Below the pieces are notes generated by a model. That model had not been told where the DNA came from. It made no database searches and worked only from the letters and a program-made list of their open reading frames with translations. From JBBRGK01 sp036741355 (GTDB taxonomy: Bacteria; Chloroflexota; Dehalococcoidia; CAUJGQ01), in the NCBI GenBank assembly GCA_036741355.1, contig DAINSK010000034.1:1-36895 (forward strand): a stretch of 36,895 nucleotides of DNA, written 5' to 3'. The position numbers and the translations under genes are program-made. Shown piece by piece: positions 1 through 8,284 of this stretch (the first letter of the stretch is position 1; every line of letters starts with the position of its first letter).

Positions 1-293
1 GCGTCGGCGGGATCGGCGGTGCTATGGATCTGGTGGCTGGTGCAAAACGAGTGATCGTGGTCATGGAGCACACGGCACGCGATGGCCGTCCGAAGCTTGT
101 CAGGGCCTGTTCGTATCCGTTGACTGGTCTCCGCTGCGTAGATACCGTGATCACCGACCTCGCGGTTCTCGACGTGACCGACGGCCATCTCATGCTGACA
201 GAGCTTGCACCAGGGGTGACCATCGCGGACGTTCAGGATCGGTCCGAAGCCCGGCTTCACATAAGTCCCAACCTGCGTGAGATGGAGTTTTGA
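1..293 (+). CDS. 3-oxoacid CoA-transferase subunit B, 3' end only
   Basis: The reading frame is open from the window edge (codons begin at base 3) to a TGA at 291-293, so the 5' part of the gene is missing. The visible part begins GGIGGAMDLV and continues with AGAKRVIVVMEHT and a CSYPLTG stretch, the usual C-terminal half of the B subunit of succinyl-CoA:3-ketoacid (or acetoacetate) CoA-transferase. The family moves CoA between succinyl-CoA or acetyl-CoA and acetoacetate in the cytoplasm. The catalytic glutamate lies upstream of the window edge, so activity cannot be judged. An A subunit is expected just upstream. The next gene starts on the overlapping TGATG, so the two are probably translated together. 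The donor and acceptor acids cannot be told from this fragment. Confidence 0.88.
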   Translation, partial: VGGIGGAMDLVAGAKRVIVVMEHTARDGRPKLVRACSYPLTGLRCVDTVITDLAVLDVTDGHLMLTELAPGVTIADVQDRSEARLHISPNLREMEF

Positions 294-1018
294 TGGATAG
301 AAGGCAGACGGTGACGAGCGAGGCGGAGGCGGCTTCAGAAGCAGTCCATAGCTCGGTCCTCAGGGATCCGAGGACGTGGCTTATTGCGGCTGTTGTCTTC
401 GTGGCGGCGGTCGGGGTCGTCGTCACCGTCTATCTGGACCGGAGGGGGCCGTCGCTTGCGGCGGCAAAGCTGCCGCCGATCTCAGTGCAACCGGCGGGCC
501 CGACGACGCTAAAAGCAGATGTGGCCAGCGTCAGCGGATCGACGCTGCAGTTGGAATCGGGAGGTGGGTCTCGATCGACGACGGTAGGTCCGGACACGCG
601 CGTCGAAGCGCTGCTGCCGATGTCGCCGAAGGACATTAAAGTTGGGGACTTCATCACGGTTGGCGGCGTACCGAACTTCGTGTACAGCTTCGCCGTGAAA
701 CTTGTCGTGGATATTCCTCCTGACGCGGCGGACCCAAATTCTTCAAACCCGCCCCGCTCGCGATCCGGCTTCGACGGTTGGGAGACGTACCGCGATGCCA
801 ACCAACTGCCCGAAGTTTTCGGCAAGGTCGAGTCGATCGACGCAGGCGGCATCCACTTAAACGGTCCACTCGGCCCGATCGTCGTCCAGCTTGATGACCA
901 GAGTGCACTGAGACTGCTGACTGCCGGCGGCGTGGAACTGATCCACGGCGGCGACCATGTGGCGCTCGCCGGTCCACCGGCCGCGCCGACGGCGATCCTG
1001 GTGTTGCCAGGGCAGTGA
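293..1018 (+). CDS. membrane-anchored hypothetical protein
   Basis: A protein of about 241 aa with the start chosen at the ATG of the TGATG overlap with the preceding CoA-transferase gene; a TTG one codon earlier is also possible. Residues about 28-50 form one hydrophobic helix (WLIAAVVFVAAVGVVVTVYL), so the rest is probably extracytoplasmic. After it come two short beta-rich repeats, roughly residues 70-130 and 165-240, each with the pattern of a value tied to a 'V-S-G/D-x-I-x-L' strand, then 'L-G/V-G-D-x-I/V'. This resembles small OB-like or DUF5666-type domains, but I do not recognise a named family. There is no cysteine, lipobox or catalytic motif. Its tie to a CoA-transferase gene looks like overlap without a functional link. 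Confidence 0.7.
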   Translation: MDRRQTVTSEAEAASEAVHSSVLRDPRTWLIAAVVFVAAVGVVVTVYLDRRGPSLAAAKLPPISVQPAGPTTLKADVASVSGSTLQLESGGGSRSTTVGPDTRVEALLPMSPKDIKVGDFITVGGVPNFVYSFAVKLVVDIPPDAADPNSSNPPRSRSGFDGWETYRDANQLPEVFGKVESIDAGGIHLNGPLGPIVVQLDDQSALRLLTAGGVELIHGGDHVALAGPPAAPTAILVLPGQ

Positions 1019-1053
1019 GGCCCCCCGCGCGGCGGGCTCCGAATGCGTCTGCC

Positions 1054-4000
1054 TTACTCCGTGTTTCGCAGTACCGTGCTTTCTGAGGCCGAAGTATAGG
1101 AGCGCGATGCCAGCAAGATGCTGGCGATCACGAGCAACGACAGGCAACCGAGAGCCGCGCCGATCATGCCCCAGTTGGTGACGAGCACAAATGGTGGCAC
1201 AACCTTGTCGCCGTTTGGCGTGACCTCCAGGAACGAAAGCATGAGCCGGCTGATGCCCAGCCCGAGCACGAGCCCGGCGCCCGCACCTATTACCGCGACA
1301 GCGGCGTACTCGAACGCCAGCATCGCAAATACTTTGCGCCGGCCGAGACCCAGCGCGGCCATTACGGCAAATTCCACCCGGCGACGGCGAAGCGAGGTAT
1401 AGAGCGAGACGAGGAACGCCCCGGCTGCGAGGATCAGGGCGGCGATGAAGGAGATCAACAGGATGCCGCTGCCGCCCGAGGCGATCAGCGGGTCAGAGCC
1501 GTTCAGGCGTAGCTCGGTCGCCAGGTCATTGAAGTTTGACAGCTTAAACGGCGAATCGCTCAGGGTTCGCTCCAGCGCCGGCCTGTCGGCCCCCGGTGCA
1601 ACTTGAAGCCACACCTCGTTGGTGACGTCCAGTAAGGACGGCGTAAAGCGGTCGAGCCACTCGAATAGATGCGTGCGATTGACGACGACAAACGGCCCAC
1701 GCCCGGGATCGATTGAGGGAAAAAGGTCGGCAATCGCCACGGCTTTGATCGGAACGACGTGGTCGCCGGCCAGCAGGTTCGTTACGCCGTCGACTTTCAG
1801 CCCCGTGCGCTGCTGGAACGCCCGCGAGATAATTGCGGGCAGCGGCACATTCGCGTCGTTCACATAAATTGCGCGAACCTCGGCGCTGCTGCCCGTGCGA
1901 AATTCGAAGCGGAGCGCCCGCGAACCACCGTGCTTGACATCGCTTACTAGGCTCGCGGTGTCCGAGTCAGAGGCAACTGCCGGTGCAGCCCCCCAGGTGT
2001 TCAGCCCTTCAAAGTCCTCTACCGTCTGCGTCGTGCCGTCCGCCTGGGTTACGCTCATGTCGTCAAAATAAACGGGATCGCGCTTAGCGTTCAGCGCGCT
2101 GGCAGGCTGCGTCATCACGATCGAAACCAGGCTGATGGGGAACGCGGGTGGGGTTCCCACGGTGTTCAACTGCGCGGTCATCTGCCGCCAGCCTGTAAAA
2201 TCCAGCTTTCCCAGTTCGTACATCTCGTAATGACCGGTGGCCTCGCGGAACCGGGCCCACGTGGTCGTGTTGTCCCGCGCCAGAGAGGGGTTGACCCACA
2301 CGCTGAACGACACCGGCGAGCCGGCAACTGGCTTTCCTATCTGCTGTGTTGGCAATCCGAGGTCGGACATGAGTGTTGGCAGCGAATCATGAGAGAGTCC
2401 GGGGCGGTACCACAGCATCGTGCGCGCTGCCGCGGGGTCGAGCGCCAGCATCTGCACCTGTTCCCGCGTCGTACCGGCGGTGCCGAAATCGACGTCCGTT
2501 CGGAGTAGGGAGCTTGCTGAGGCGACACCGGGCACCGATTTGAAACTGGCATCTGCCTGAGCCGGCGGACCAAGGTCGCTGCTCGTTTGCGGCTGCGCCC
2601 GAAGATCCACCGCGACGGCGTATTGCGCCCGTTCGCGGTAGCTACGGTTGGTGGTGTCGCTGTAGCTCGCGGCATATCCGCCGACCGCTATGCCCATCAT
2701 CAGTAAGAGCCCCAGACGGGTGTACTGGGCAGGGTTTCGCGTCATCTGCCAGAGCCCTAGAACGAACGTCACGCCCGCCCCCGCGGCGAAGATGCGGGCG
2801 GCAAAACGGAGCGCGATGGGGTAGACTCGAAGGACGAGCACCGCCAGCGCCAGCGTGATCATGGCCGGTGCAAGCAGCAGCAATGGGTCGGAAGAGAGCC
2901 CGCCGGCCGTGCCGGGCTTGAATACCGACCCGCGCGAGTTCATCTCCCACAACAGCACGCCGCAGATGCCGAGCAGGCCCAGGTCGAGGTAGTAGCGTTG
3001 CGCCAGCGGCTGCTGGGGCCTTCCGACGTTCCGCCTCATCGTTACGCCGCTGAAGTGAGATGCAATGAACGCGGGCAACAGCATGGCAAGTATCGAAAGA
3101 GCCGCGCCCAGTGCTCCCAGGGCGAACGATGGCGCGTCGGGGCTTGCCGGAATGAGGCGCCCGTTTGTCACCGAATGAAACGTTGGGGTCAGCCCGAGCA
3201 GACGTGTGAAGGCAGTCCCCAGGAACGGCGCCAGCACGGCGGCGGGGACGGCGAGCACCAGCCCTTCGCAAAAGTACACTGCCAGGATCTGCCACGCGCT
3301 CGCGCCGCGGCTTCTCAGCAGTGCGATTTCGGGTTGCTGGCGCTCGACGGCCATGGCCGCGACGATCGCTACGTAAAACAGTGCGATTCCCGCCACTTGG
3401 ATGAGCAGAATGAGCAGCGGCGCCTGGTCATAGCTGAGCTGACGCGAGAAGTCGTCGAGCGCTCCGGGAAGCGTGCTCGTGCTCAGTAAGCCGGACCGTT
3501 CGACGTCGTCGCGAAATGCATCCAGGTCGTTGCGGGCGCGCTTGAAGTTGTCGCGCGTAAGCTTACCGACGTCGGCGTAAGCAAACCAGTATTGCTGCGG
3601 CCAGTTTCCGGGAAAGAGGTCCGCAAACGGCCCCACGAACGTGCTATATGGGAGGAAAACCGGTACACCCTGCACGTTGACGCTCGTCGCCGGCGCCAGG
3701 TCGAAGTAGACTCCGGCGCCGCCGACCCAGAACCCGTCGTCCTGCTTCAACGGTTCTACCAGCCCGGTGACTACCGCGGGGACCGCCCGCTGTACGGAGG
3801 TGTGCGGAGTGCACGGCGGGTCAGGAGGCTGGTCCGGGCTAGGCTCGTGCCGTTCGCAATCGTCGAAAACGTCGCCGAGCAGGATGTGATCGCCGACTTT
3901 GAGCCGATCTCCCGCGGCCTTCGCGGATACCGCGACTTGGAACTCCTGCGTTCCGCCGCCTGCGGGCGATTGGGGCAGTGCTCCTTGAGTGACGCGAACG

Positions 4001-4422
4001 TGGGCTTCGTAACCTTCCATCGCCTGGGCAAGCACCACGGGCTGGTAAGGAGGGGCGGGCGCCGCCTCGCCGGGGCGCCCGATTGAGAGGGCGCGCATGC
4101 GGATGTAACGCGCATAGCTCTGTGTGAACCATCCGAGCCGTTCGCGGATGCGCTTATCGATCGCGGCTTGAAGCGACTGGCTATCGGCCGTTTTGAGCGG
4201 CAGTCCCTGGTCGACAGTCAGAACCTGGGTGCTCGGTGGAACTCCGTATCGCTCGCGAACGGAGAATCCGAGGCCCAGGTCGGCCATCGCCCGTGCGTAG
4301 ATCGGGGCGCTGGCAAGCAGTGCGGCCGCAAGCATCACGCCGAGTGCCAGCGCGAGCACGAGCCGCAGGTTGGCGGCCATGCGTCGGCCGACGATGGCAA
4401 TTGCCGCGCCGAAGATACTCAC
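1054..4422 (-). CDS. large FtsX-like ABC transporter permease with jelly-roll insert
   Basis: A protein of 1122 aa starting at GTG (bases GTGAGTATC) preceded by a purine-rich GGAG. An N-terminal membrane helix (about residues 18-40) leads into a first extracytoplasmic domain. A first FtsX permease core follows at about 335-460 (helix, then EIALLRSRGAS, the usual cytoplasmic loop motif), then further helices at 480-580. A second large extracytoplasmic region spans about 590-980, and a last FtsX core lies at about 985-1110, with the loop motif VEFAVMAALGLGRRKVF. Residues about 700-850 look like a carbohydrate-binding-type jelly roll (GWRQMTAQL, YFDDMSV, VEDFEG, GGSRALRFEF). Such permeases work with a MacB/LolD-type ATPase; none is encoded nearby. 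The gene lies 81 bp downstream of the GAF gene on the same strand. The substrate is unknown. Confidence 0.88.
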   Translation of the reverse strand: MSIFGAAIAIVGRRMAANLRLVLALALGVMLAAALLASAPIYARAMADLGLGFSVRERYGVPPSTQVLTVDQGLPLKTADSQSLQAAIDKRIRERLGWFTQSYARYIRMRALSIGRPGEAAPAPPYQPVVLAQAMEGYEAHVRVTQGALPQSPAGGGTQEFQVAVSAKAAGDRLKVGDHILLGDVFDDCERHEPSPDQPPDPPCTPHTSVQRAVPAVVTGLVEPLKQDDGFWVGGAGVYFDLAPATSVNVQGVPVFLPYSTFVGPFADLFPGNWPQQYWFAYADVGKLTRDNFKRARNDLDAFRDDVERSGLLSTSTLPGALDDFSRQLSYDQAPLLILLIQVAGIALFYVAIVAAMAVERQQPEIALLRSRGASAWQILAVYFCEGLVLAVPAAVLAPFLGTAFTRLLGLTPTFHSVTNGRLIPASPDAPSFALGALGAALSILAMLLPAFIASHFSGVTMRRNVGRPQQPLAQRYYLDLGLLGICGVLLWEMNSRGSVFKPGTAGGLSSDPLLLLAPAMITLALAVLVLRVYPIALRFAARIFAAGAGVTFVLGLWQMTRNPAQYTRLGLLLMMGIAVGGYAASYSDTTNRSYRERAQYAVAVDLRAQPQTSSDLGPPAQADASFKSVPGVASASSLLRTDVDFGTAGTTREQVQMLALDPAAARTMLWYRPGLSHDSLPTLMSDLGLPTQQIGKPVAGSPVSFSVWVNPSLARDNTTTWARFREATGHYEMYELGKLDFTGWRQMTAQLNTVGTPPAFPISLVSIVMTQPASALNAKRDPVYFDDMSVTQADGTTQTVEDFEGLNTWGAAPAVASDSDTASLVSDVKHGGSRALRFEFRTGSSAEVRAIYVNDANVPLPAIISRAFQQRTGLKVDGVTNLLAGDHVVPIKAVAIADLFPSIDPGRGPFVVVNRTHLFEWLDRFTPSLLDVTNEVWLQVAPGADRPALERTLSDSPFKLSNFNDLATELRLNGSDPLIASGGSGILLISFIAALILAAGAFLVSLYTSLRRRRVEFAVMAALGLGRRKVFAMLAFEYAAVAVIGAGAGLVLGLGISRLMLSFLEVTPNGDKVVPPFVLVTNWGMIGAALGCLSLLVIASILLASRSYTSASESTVLRNTE

Positions 4423-4503
4423 CCGCTCCGCCCCTCCCGGCCCTGTGCGCGGTCCTCAGGCGACAGCATTGCCCTTTCGCGCCGCAGGAGTCAACCGACT
4501 GGT

Positions 4504-5070
4504 CTAGAACCAGAAGTTCTCGACGATGTAGGAGGCGTGGCGTGCGAGGGCGACCAATCCCCGCTCGTCGTCGTCGTCGAACGGCTGCCCGTCCGATCGG
4601 TCGGTCACGTACATGCTGCCCCGAACGACGCCGTTGGCCCAGATTGGCACGCCCAGCATGCGCGCCATGACGGGGTGCTTCGGAGGGAAACCATACGCCT
4701 TTGGATGCACGTTCAGATCGTCTATCCGCACCGGCCTGCCGTCGCTGCGGAGGTTGCCAAGGGGGCCATGCCCCGAGGGGGGAACCCGAAGGCCCTTGAG
4801 CTCCTGCTCGCCGAGGCCGCTGGTGAAAAACCCTTCCGTCTTGTCGTGTTCGTCGGTGATGGCCAGCGCGGCGTAGCGGCCGCGGCTGAGCTCATGCGCC
4901 AGGTCGCAAACGCCCTGGAGCACCTCGTCCGGACGGTTGGGGTTGACGAACCGACTGTGTAGTCTGGCAAGGCGCAGCAGCGCGTCACCTTCAGCGTCGC
5001 GCCGTTCGGCGGCTATATTCGGTGCGATCTCAGTGTCGGCGGCCTGCGCGGTCAGATCCCCGGTGGTCAT
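4504..5070 (-). CDS. GAF-domain sensor protein
   Basis: A 188-aa protein starting at ATG. After about 25 residues it forms one GAF domain (about 28-188): helix LLRLARLHSRFV, the strand RYAALAITDEHDKTEGFFTSG, the glycine-rich VPPSGHGPLGNLRSDGRPVRIDDL, then MLGVPIWANGVVRGSMYVTDR and a terminal helix DDDDERGLVALARHASYIVENF. That is the typical order of a GAF domain that binds a small ligand or heme. There is no histidine kinase, GGDEF or HTH output domain, so it may act through a partner or be a stand-alone redox or ligand sensor. It lies between the terminator behind clpP and the FtsX permease gene. I see no strong SD at the start. Confidence 0.82.
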   Translation of the reverse strand: MTTGDLTAQAADTEIAPNIAAERRDAEGDALLRLARLHSRFVNPNRPDEVLQGVCDLAHELSRGRYAALAITDEHDKTEGFFTSGLGEQELKGLRVPPSGHGPLGNLRSDGRPVRIDDLNVHPKAYGFPPKHPVMARMLGVPIWANGVVRGSMYVTDRSDGQPFDDDDERGLVALARHASYIVENFWF

Positions 5071-5126
5071 GTCGTAAGCGTACTGCCGCCATCAGAAGTT
5101 TTCCACCAGGCGGCGCAGCAAATACG

Positions 5127-5159
5127 AAAGACGGGACGGGCATTGCCCGTCCCGTCTTT
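5127..5159 (-). terminator. intrinsic terminator behind clpP
   Basis: A perfect inverted repeat: a 15-bp stem (5127-5141 against 5145-5159) with a 3-base loop. The outer pairs are AAAG/CTTT, so transcripts in either direction end in a short U run. It lies 35 bp past the clpP stop codon and before the start of the GAF gene, so it probably separates the two transcription units. Confidence 0.88.
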
Positions 5160-5193
5160 GGGTTATCGAAACGTCGACGAATGCGCTTAGTTC

Positions 5194-5811
5194 TTAGTGA
5201 CTGGCACCGGCCGCGGCGAGGTCTTGTACCGGTGTCAGGATGCTGTCCACGATGCCGTAATCGATCGCCTGCTCGGCGGTCATCCAGAAGTCGCGGTTGG
5301 TGTCGGCCGTTACGCGTTCGATCGGCTGGCCGGTGTGCTGCGCCAGAATGCCGTTGAGGCGCTTGATCGTGCGAAGCAGGTGCTGCGCCTGGATCTCAAT
5401 GTCCGGCGTGGCGCCGCCGAAGCCGGCGCTGCCCTGGTGAATCATCACCTCGGCGTTCGGCAGGATGTAGCGCTTGCCCTTGGCTCCTGCTGCGAGCAGC
5501 ATGGCGCCCATGCTTGCGGACAGCCCCACGCAGATTGTCGAGACATCGCACTTGATGTGCTGCATCGTGTCATAGATACCGAGACCCGCCGACACGACAC
5601 CACCGGGGCTATTGATGTACAGGTGGATGTCCCGGTCCGGATCGGCGCTCGACAGGTAGAGCAACTGGGCGATGATCAGGTTCGCCACCGAGTCGTCCAC
5701 GGGTGTTCCGAGGTAAACGATTCGGTCGCGGAGCAGGCGGGAATAGACATCCATGGAGCGCTCGACGCGCCCGTCGGATTCGATAACTGCGGGGTTCGGT
5801 ACATACGGCAT
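5194..5811 (-). CDS. clpP: ATP-dependent Clp protease proteolytic subunit
   Basis: A 205-aa serine peptidase of the ClpP family, usual length. The catalytic triad is in place: Ser100 in GLSASMGA, His125 in MIHQGSAG, and Asp174 in TNRDFWM. The DIYLYINSPGG-type strand (DIHLYINSPGG, 61-71) and LLAAGAKGKRY are also typical. ClpP forms a double heptamer ring that degrades unfolded proteins delivered by ClpX or ClpA/C. No Clp ATPase or tig gene is adjacent, so the subunit is encoded alone here. Start ATG at 5811 has a GAGGAG SD seven bases upstream. A strong terminator follows the gene. Confidence 0.97.
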   Translation of the reverse strand: MPYVPNPAVIESDGRVERSMDVYSRLLRDRIVYLGTPVDDSVANLIIAQLLYLSSADPDRDIHLYINSPGGVVSAGLGIYDTMQHIKCDVSTICVGLSASMGAMLLAAGAKGKRYILPNAEVMIHQGSAGFGGATPDIEIQAQHLLRTIKRLNGILAQHTGQPIERVTADTNRDFWMTAEQAIDYGIVDSILTPVQDLAAAGASH

Positions 5812-5868
5812 GATTTTGCTCCTCGTGCCAGGCCGGCACGGCTCAACCGTGGATATTGGCTGTGGATT

Positions 5869-5874
5869 CAGTAT
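5869..5874 (-). promoter_or_regulatory. candidate -10 box of clpP
   Basis: TATACT on the minus strand, 57 bases upstream of the clpP start codon. A -35 is not clear: CGGTCA with a 16-base spacer is the best match and is poor. A GTGCC/GGCAC hairpin lies between this box and the SD. Confidence 0.3.
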
Positions 5875-6202
5875 ACAGGGTACGGTTCGCTTGACCGATT
5901 GCCGAAGCCTGGAAGAGCAGGCGTTCTCCTGCTTCTTCGGGCAGGATCATCTCGCTACAACGGGCGGCGCCGACGTACTGCGCTGCCAGAGTCCACAACT
6001 GGTCGGCAGATCTTCCATAAATGGACCAATGCAGTCGAACCCATCTCGAATCGGATGAGTACAGAGCGTGACGACTGGTCCGTCCAGCCGCCCCGACTGA
6101 ATCGTGCGCCGCAGATATACACACCAGATCGCCAATCGATCTGTCACTTCGCCTTCGTCGATATAGACCATTCCGCTTAAGCAGCCTCTAATCTCGCGTC
6201 GA

Positions 6203-6208
6203 TATACT
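6203..6208 (+). promoter_or_regulatory. candidate -10 box of first lipoprotein gene
   Basis: TATACT on the plus strand, 69 bases upstream of the lipoprotein ATG at 6278. I find no convincing -35 at 16-18 bases. Confidence 0.3.
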
Positions 6209-6277
6209 CTTATGGGAATCTATGCAGGTTCCGCGTTCATCGCTGAGAGCTGCCTCAACGGGCGCCATGGAGGCTCG

Positions 6278-7096
6278 ATGACACGAATGATGAAAGCGAC
6301 CTTCGCGGTGGCGGCAGTTTTACTCTCCGGCTGCGCCTCTCGGAATAACAATAATAACACCGTTGCAGGCGTTACCCGTATCACATCATCACCGAAGGCG
6401 GGTGCGACGGCTGGTTCCGCGGTTGGCAGCAACTCGTTCCCGGCTGTCGCAGGCACAACTGCCACGCCTTCGGCGCCGCAACAAAACGCGACATCCGGAT
6501 CCTCGGGTTCGCCATCCGGCCAGCACGGGCCGACCAGCAACGGAGCGCCCGCTACCGTAACAACTCCGCCTCCGGGAGCTGCCGCGAGCGCATCGAATTT
6601 GATCCAGATCCTCGATCAGGCGAAGTTGCTGGCGTCCGATCTCCCGTCCGGTTTCAGCCTCGGATCGCTCGCCGGCTTCCAGGCAAATGAGAACTCGGTG
6701 ACCGGCTACGACGATCCGCAGGCCGTACTGCAGTTCATGAATAATACCGGCAAGATGGGCGGGTACATCCAGCAGGTGATCACGCTCGATGCGGCGAACG
6801 GCGCCGGCGTATCCGTTGAAGTATGGAAGGACGCGGAGGGCGCCAGGTCGTATTTCGTTAACTTCCCCAAGCCCGACCCTTCCTTGCAGTACCAGGTGAT
6901 TTCCGTTCCCGGTCTCGCAGACGACGTGTTTGCCTACCAGTACAAGACGAACGGCGGCACCGGCTATTCGATTGCCTGGCGCCGTGGCCGGCTGATCGTC
7001 GGCGTCGGCGAAGTCGTGAAGCTTGGGGGATTGGTGGACCCGGTCCTGCAGCTGGCAAAGCTGATTGACCAGAAAATTCAAACCATTCAGCAATAG
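6278..7096 (+). CDS. lipoprotein, first of a tandem paralogous pair
   Basis: A 272-aa exported lipoprotein. The start is placed at the ATG at 6278 because GGAGG stands four bases upstream and the signal peptide then has normal length (MTRMMKATFAVAAVLLSGC, lipobox LSGC, lipidated Cys19). An in-frame ATG at 6212 would add 22 residues with no SD. After the cysteine comes a run of five asparagines, then a low-complexity Ser/Thr/Ala/Pro/Gly linker (about 25-110). The globular domain (about 115-272) carries DDPQAVLQFMN, TGKMGGYIQQV, VEVWKDAEGARSYF, FPKPDPSLQYQVI, FAYQYKTNGGTGYSIAWRRGRLIVGVG and ends in a helix. The next gene encodes the same domain. The domain is unknown to me. A stable hairpin (CCAGCCG/CGGCTGG) lies just after the stop. 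Confidence 0.88.
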   Translation: MTRMMKATFAVAAVLLSGCASRNNNNNTVAGVTRITSSPKAGATAGSAVGSNSFPAVAGTTATPSAPQQNATSGSSGSPSGQHGPTSNGAPATVTTPPPGAAASASNLIQILDQAKLLASDLPSGFSLGSLAGFQANENSVTGYDDPQAVLQFMNNTGKMGGYIQQVITLDAANGAGVSVEVWKDAEGARSYFVNFPKPDPSLQYQVISVPGLADDVFAYQYKTNGGTGYSIAWRRGRLIVGVGEVVKLGGLVDPVLQLAKLIDQKIQTIQQ

Positions 7097-7098
7097 GA

Positions 7099-7116
7099 CC
7101 AGCCGTTCACGGCTGG
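7099..7116 (+). repeat. hairpin between the paired lipoprotein genes
   Basis: A 7-bp perfect stem, CCAGCCG with CGGCTGG, and a TTCA loop, three bases after the first lipoprotein's stop. There is no U run, so it is more likely an mRNA-processing or stability element, or partial attenuation, than a full terminator. Confidence 0.45.
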
Positions 7117-7189
7117 CTGGAGAAGGCGACCGAGCTCTCTGACCCGCTATCCTGTCGATAGCACCATCATGGCCCTGGAGATTCTGTCC

Positions 7190-7873
7190 ATGCGTCGTAC
7201 CACGCTGGTGACCCTGGTCGCCGTTCTACTGGTTGTGTCCGGCTGTGGCGGTTCGAAACCTTCGAATAATACCGTGCTGGTCCCGACCGCGCCGCCGGCG
7301 CAAACGGCCGTCATTCGAGCCAGTACGCCGTCGCGGGCCGGCATCACTACTCCCGAGCCGCCAAGCAATGCTGTGACAGGCGTCGTCCACCAGTTGCGGC
7401 TGAAAATTACCGAACTGCCGCGTGACTTTGGCTACGGGCAGTTCGCGGCTTACCAATCGAACGAGGCCGCCGTCGCCGGCTTTGACGATCCGGTCGGGGT
7501 TCTGGATCGCATGAACAAGACGGGTCGCCTCGGAGGATACGTTCAACAGTTGACGACGCCGGACGGACCCACGGCAGCCTACACCATCGAGGTCTGGAAG
7601 GACGCCGCCGGCGCCAAGGCGTACTTTGACCAGTTTCCGAGGCCGGATAAATCGCTCTCGTACAAGGTCATCACGCTGCCGCAGCCGCTCGGCGACCAGT
7701 CGTTTGCCTATCAGTACGATTCGAGCGGCAAGACAGGCTATTCGATCGCGTGGCAGCGCGGGCGCTTTATCCTTGGGGTGGGTGATTCATTCGCAAGCGG
7801 CAAGGAGTCGCTCGACCGCATCATGCAGATCGTCAACCTGCTCGATCAAAAAGCGCAAACGCTGCCGCAGTAA
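7190..7873 (+). CDS. lipoprotein, second of the paralogous pair
   Basis: A 227-aa lipoprotein. The start is taken at the ATG at 7190 (GGAG nine bases upstream). This gives signal peptide MRRTTLVTLVAVLLVVSGC with lipobox VSGC and Cys19; the ATG at 7169 would add seven residues. A short Pro/Thr-rich linker (about 20-65) is followed by the same domain as in the previous gene: LPRDFGYGQFAAYQSNEAAVAGFDDP is matched by LPSGFSLGSLAGFQANENSVTGYDDP (compare in halves), and TGRLGGYVQQL, VEVWKDAAGAKAYF, FPRPDKSLSYKVI, FAYQYDSSGKTGYSIAWQRGRFILGVG and LLDQKAQTLPQ all have counterparts. The linker is much shorter than in the first copy. The pair probably arose by tandem duplication and acts at the cell surface; the role is unknown. 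Confidence 0.88.
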   Translation: MRRTTLVTLVAVLLVVSGCGGSKPSNNTVLVPTAPPAQTAVIRASTPSRAGITTPEPPSNAVTGVVHQLRLKITELPRDFGYGQFAAYQSNEAAVAGFDDPVGVLDRMNKTGRLGGYVQQLTTPDGPTAAYTIEVWKDAAGAKAYFDQFPRPDKSLSYKVITLPQPLGDQSFAYQYDSSGKTGYSIAWQRGRFILGVGDSFASGKESLDRIMQIVNLLDQKAQTLPQ

Positions 7874-7882
7874 ATTTTTGGA

Positions 7883-8284
7883 TCAACGGCCAACGCCGTT
7901 CCGCTGATGCTCTACCATGACGCAGCGGTCCTCGACATATGTCAGCCCTGCAGCTTCGGCGAGGCGTCGGGCCTCGCGTGACGTGATTCCCGATTGCAAC
8001 CAGACGGCTTTGGCGCCGGCCGCTACTGCGTCGCGCACGACATCCGGGCAGAATTCCGAACGCCGGAAAACGTCGACGAACTCGACCGGCTCCGGTACGG
8101 AGGCGAGGTCCGGGTAGCAGCGCTCGCCGAATACCTCGGTTTCCTCCGGGTTGACGGGAATCACGCGATAGCCATGCGAGCGCATGTACTGGCTTACGTA
8201 GTGACTTGGCCGGCTCGGGTTGGAGTTGGCGCCAACCACGACGATCGTCTTGTATCTGCGCAGGATGTCGCCTTCGACGCTCAT
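7883..8284 (-). CDS. CoA-binding domain protein (YccU type)
   Basis: A 133-aa protein with a Rossmann-type CoA-binding domain over its whole length: ILRRYKTIVVVGANSNPSRPSHYVSQYM, then GYRVIPVNP, VFGERCYPDLASVP, VDVFRR, AGAKAVWLQSGI, and the terminal EDRCVMVEH. These are the hallmarks of the YccU-like stand-alone CoA-binding proteins, which bind CoA but have no settled function. The start is placed at the ATG at 8284, where GGAAG stands seven bases upstream and the domain begins at once; an open frame extends upstream to 8428 but has unrelated composition. It converges with the second lipoprotein gene, ten bases away. Confidence 0.9.
   Translation of the reverse strand: MSVEGDILRRYKTIVVVGANSNPSRPSHYVSQYMRSHGYRVIPVNPEETEVFGERCYPDLASVPEPVEFVDVFRRSEFCPDVVRDAVAAGAKAVWLQSGITSREARRLAEAAGLTYVEDRCVMVEHQRNGVGR

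Larger units (their letters stand above)
5812..6277. other. intergenic region with clpP and lipoprotein promoters, possible decayed ORF
   Basis: A 466-bp stretch between divergent genes. On the minus strand two overlapping frames, 5947-6171 (74 codons) and 5843-6124 (93 codons), look like two parts of one short protein. The first reads sensibly at its N-terminus (MVYIDEGEVTDRLAIW), and the second reads sensibly near its C-terminus (EMILPEEAGERLLFQASAIG) and ends 31 bp before clpP. Neither has a good SD and I do not recognise a family. This may be a frameshifted small gene or only chance open frames. TATACT-type -10 candidates lie on each strand. Confidence 0.4.

Noticed and set aside
4168..4962. 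Plus-strand 264-codon open frame
   Set aside because: Antisense to the GAF gene and the start of the FtsX gene; no protein-like pattern.
5197..6180. Plus-strand 327-codon open frame
   Set aside because: Antisense to clpP, with no SD or recognisable motif.
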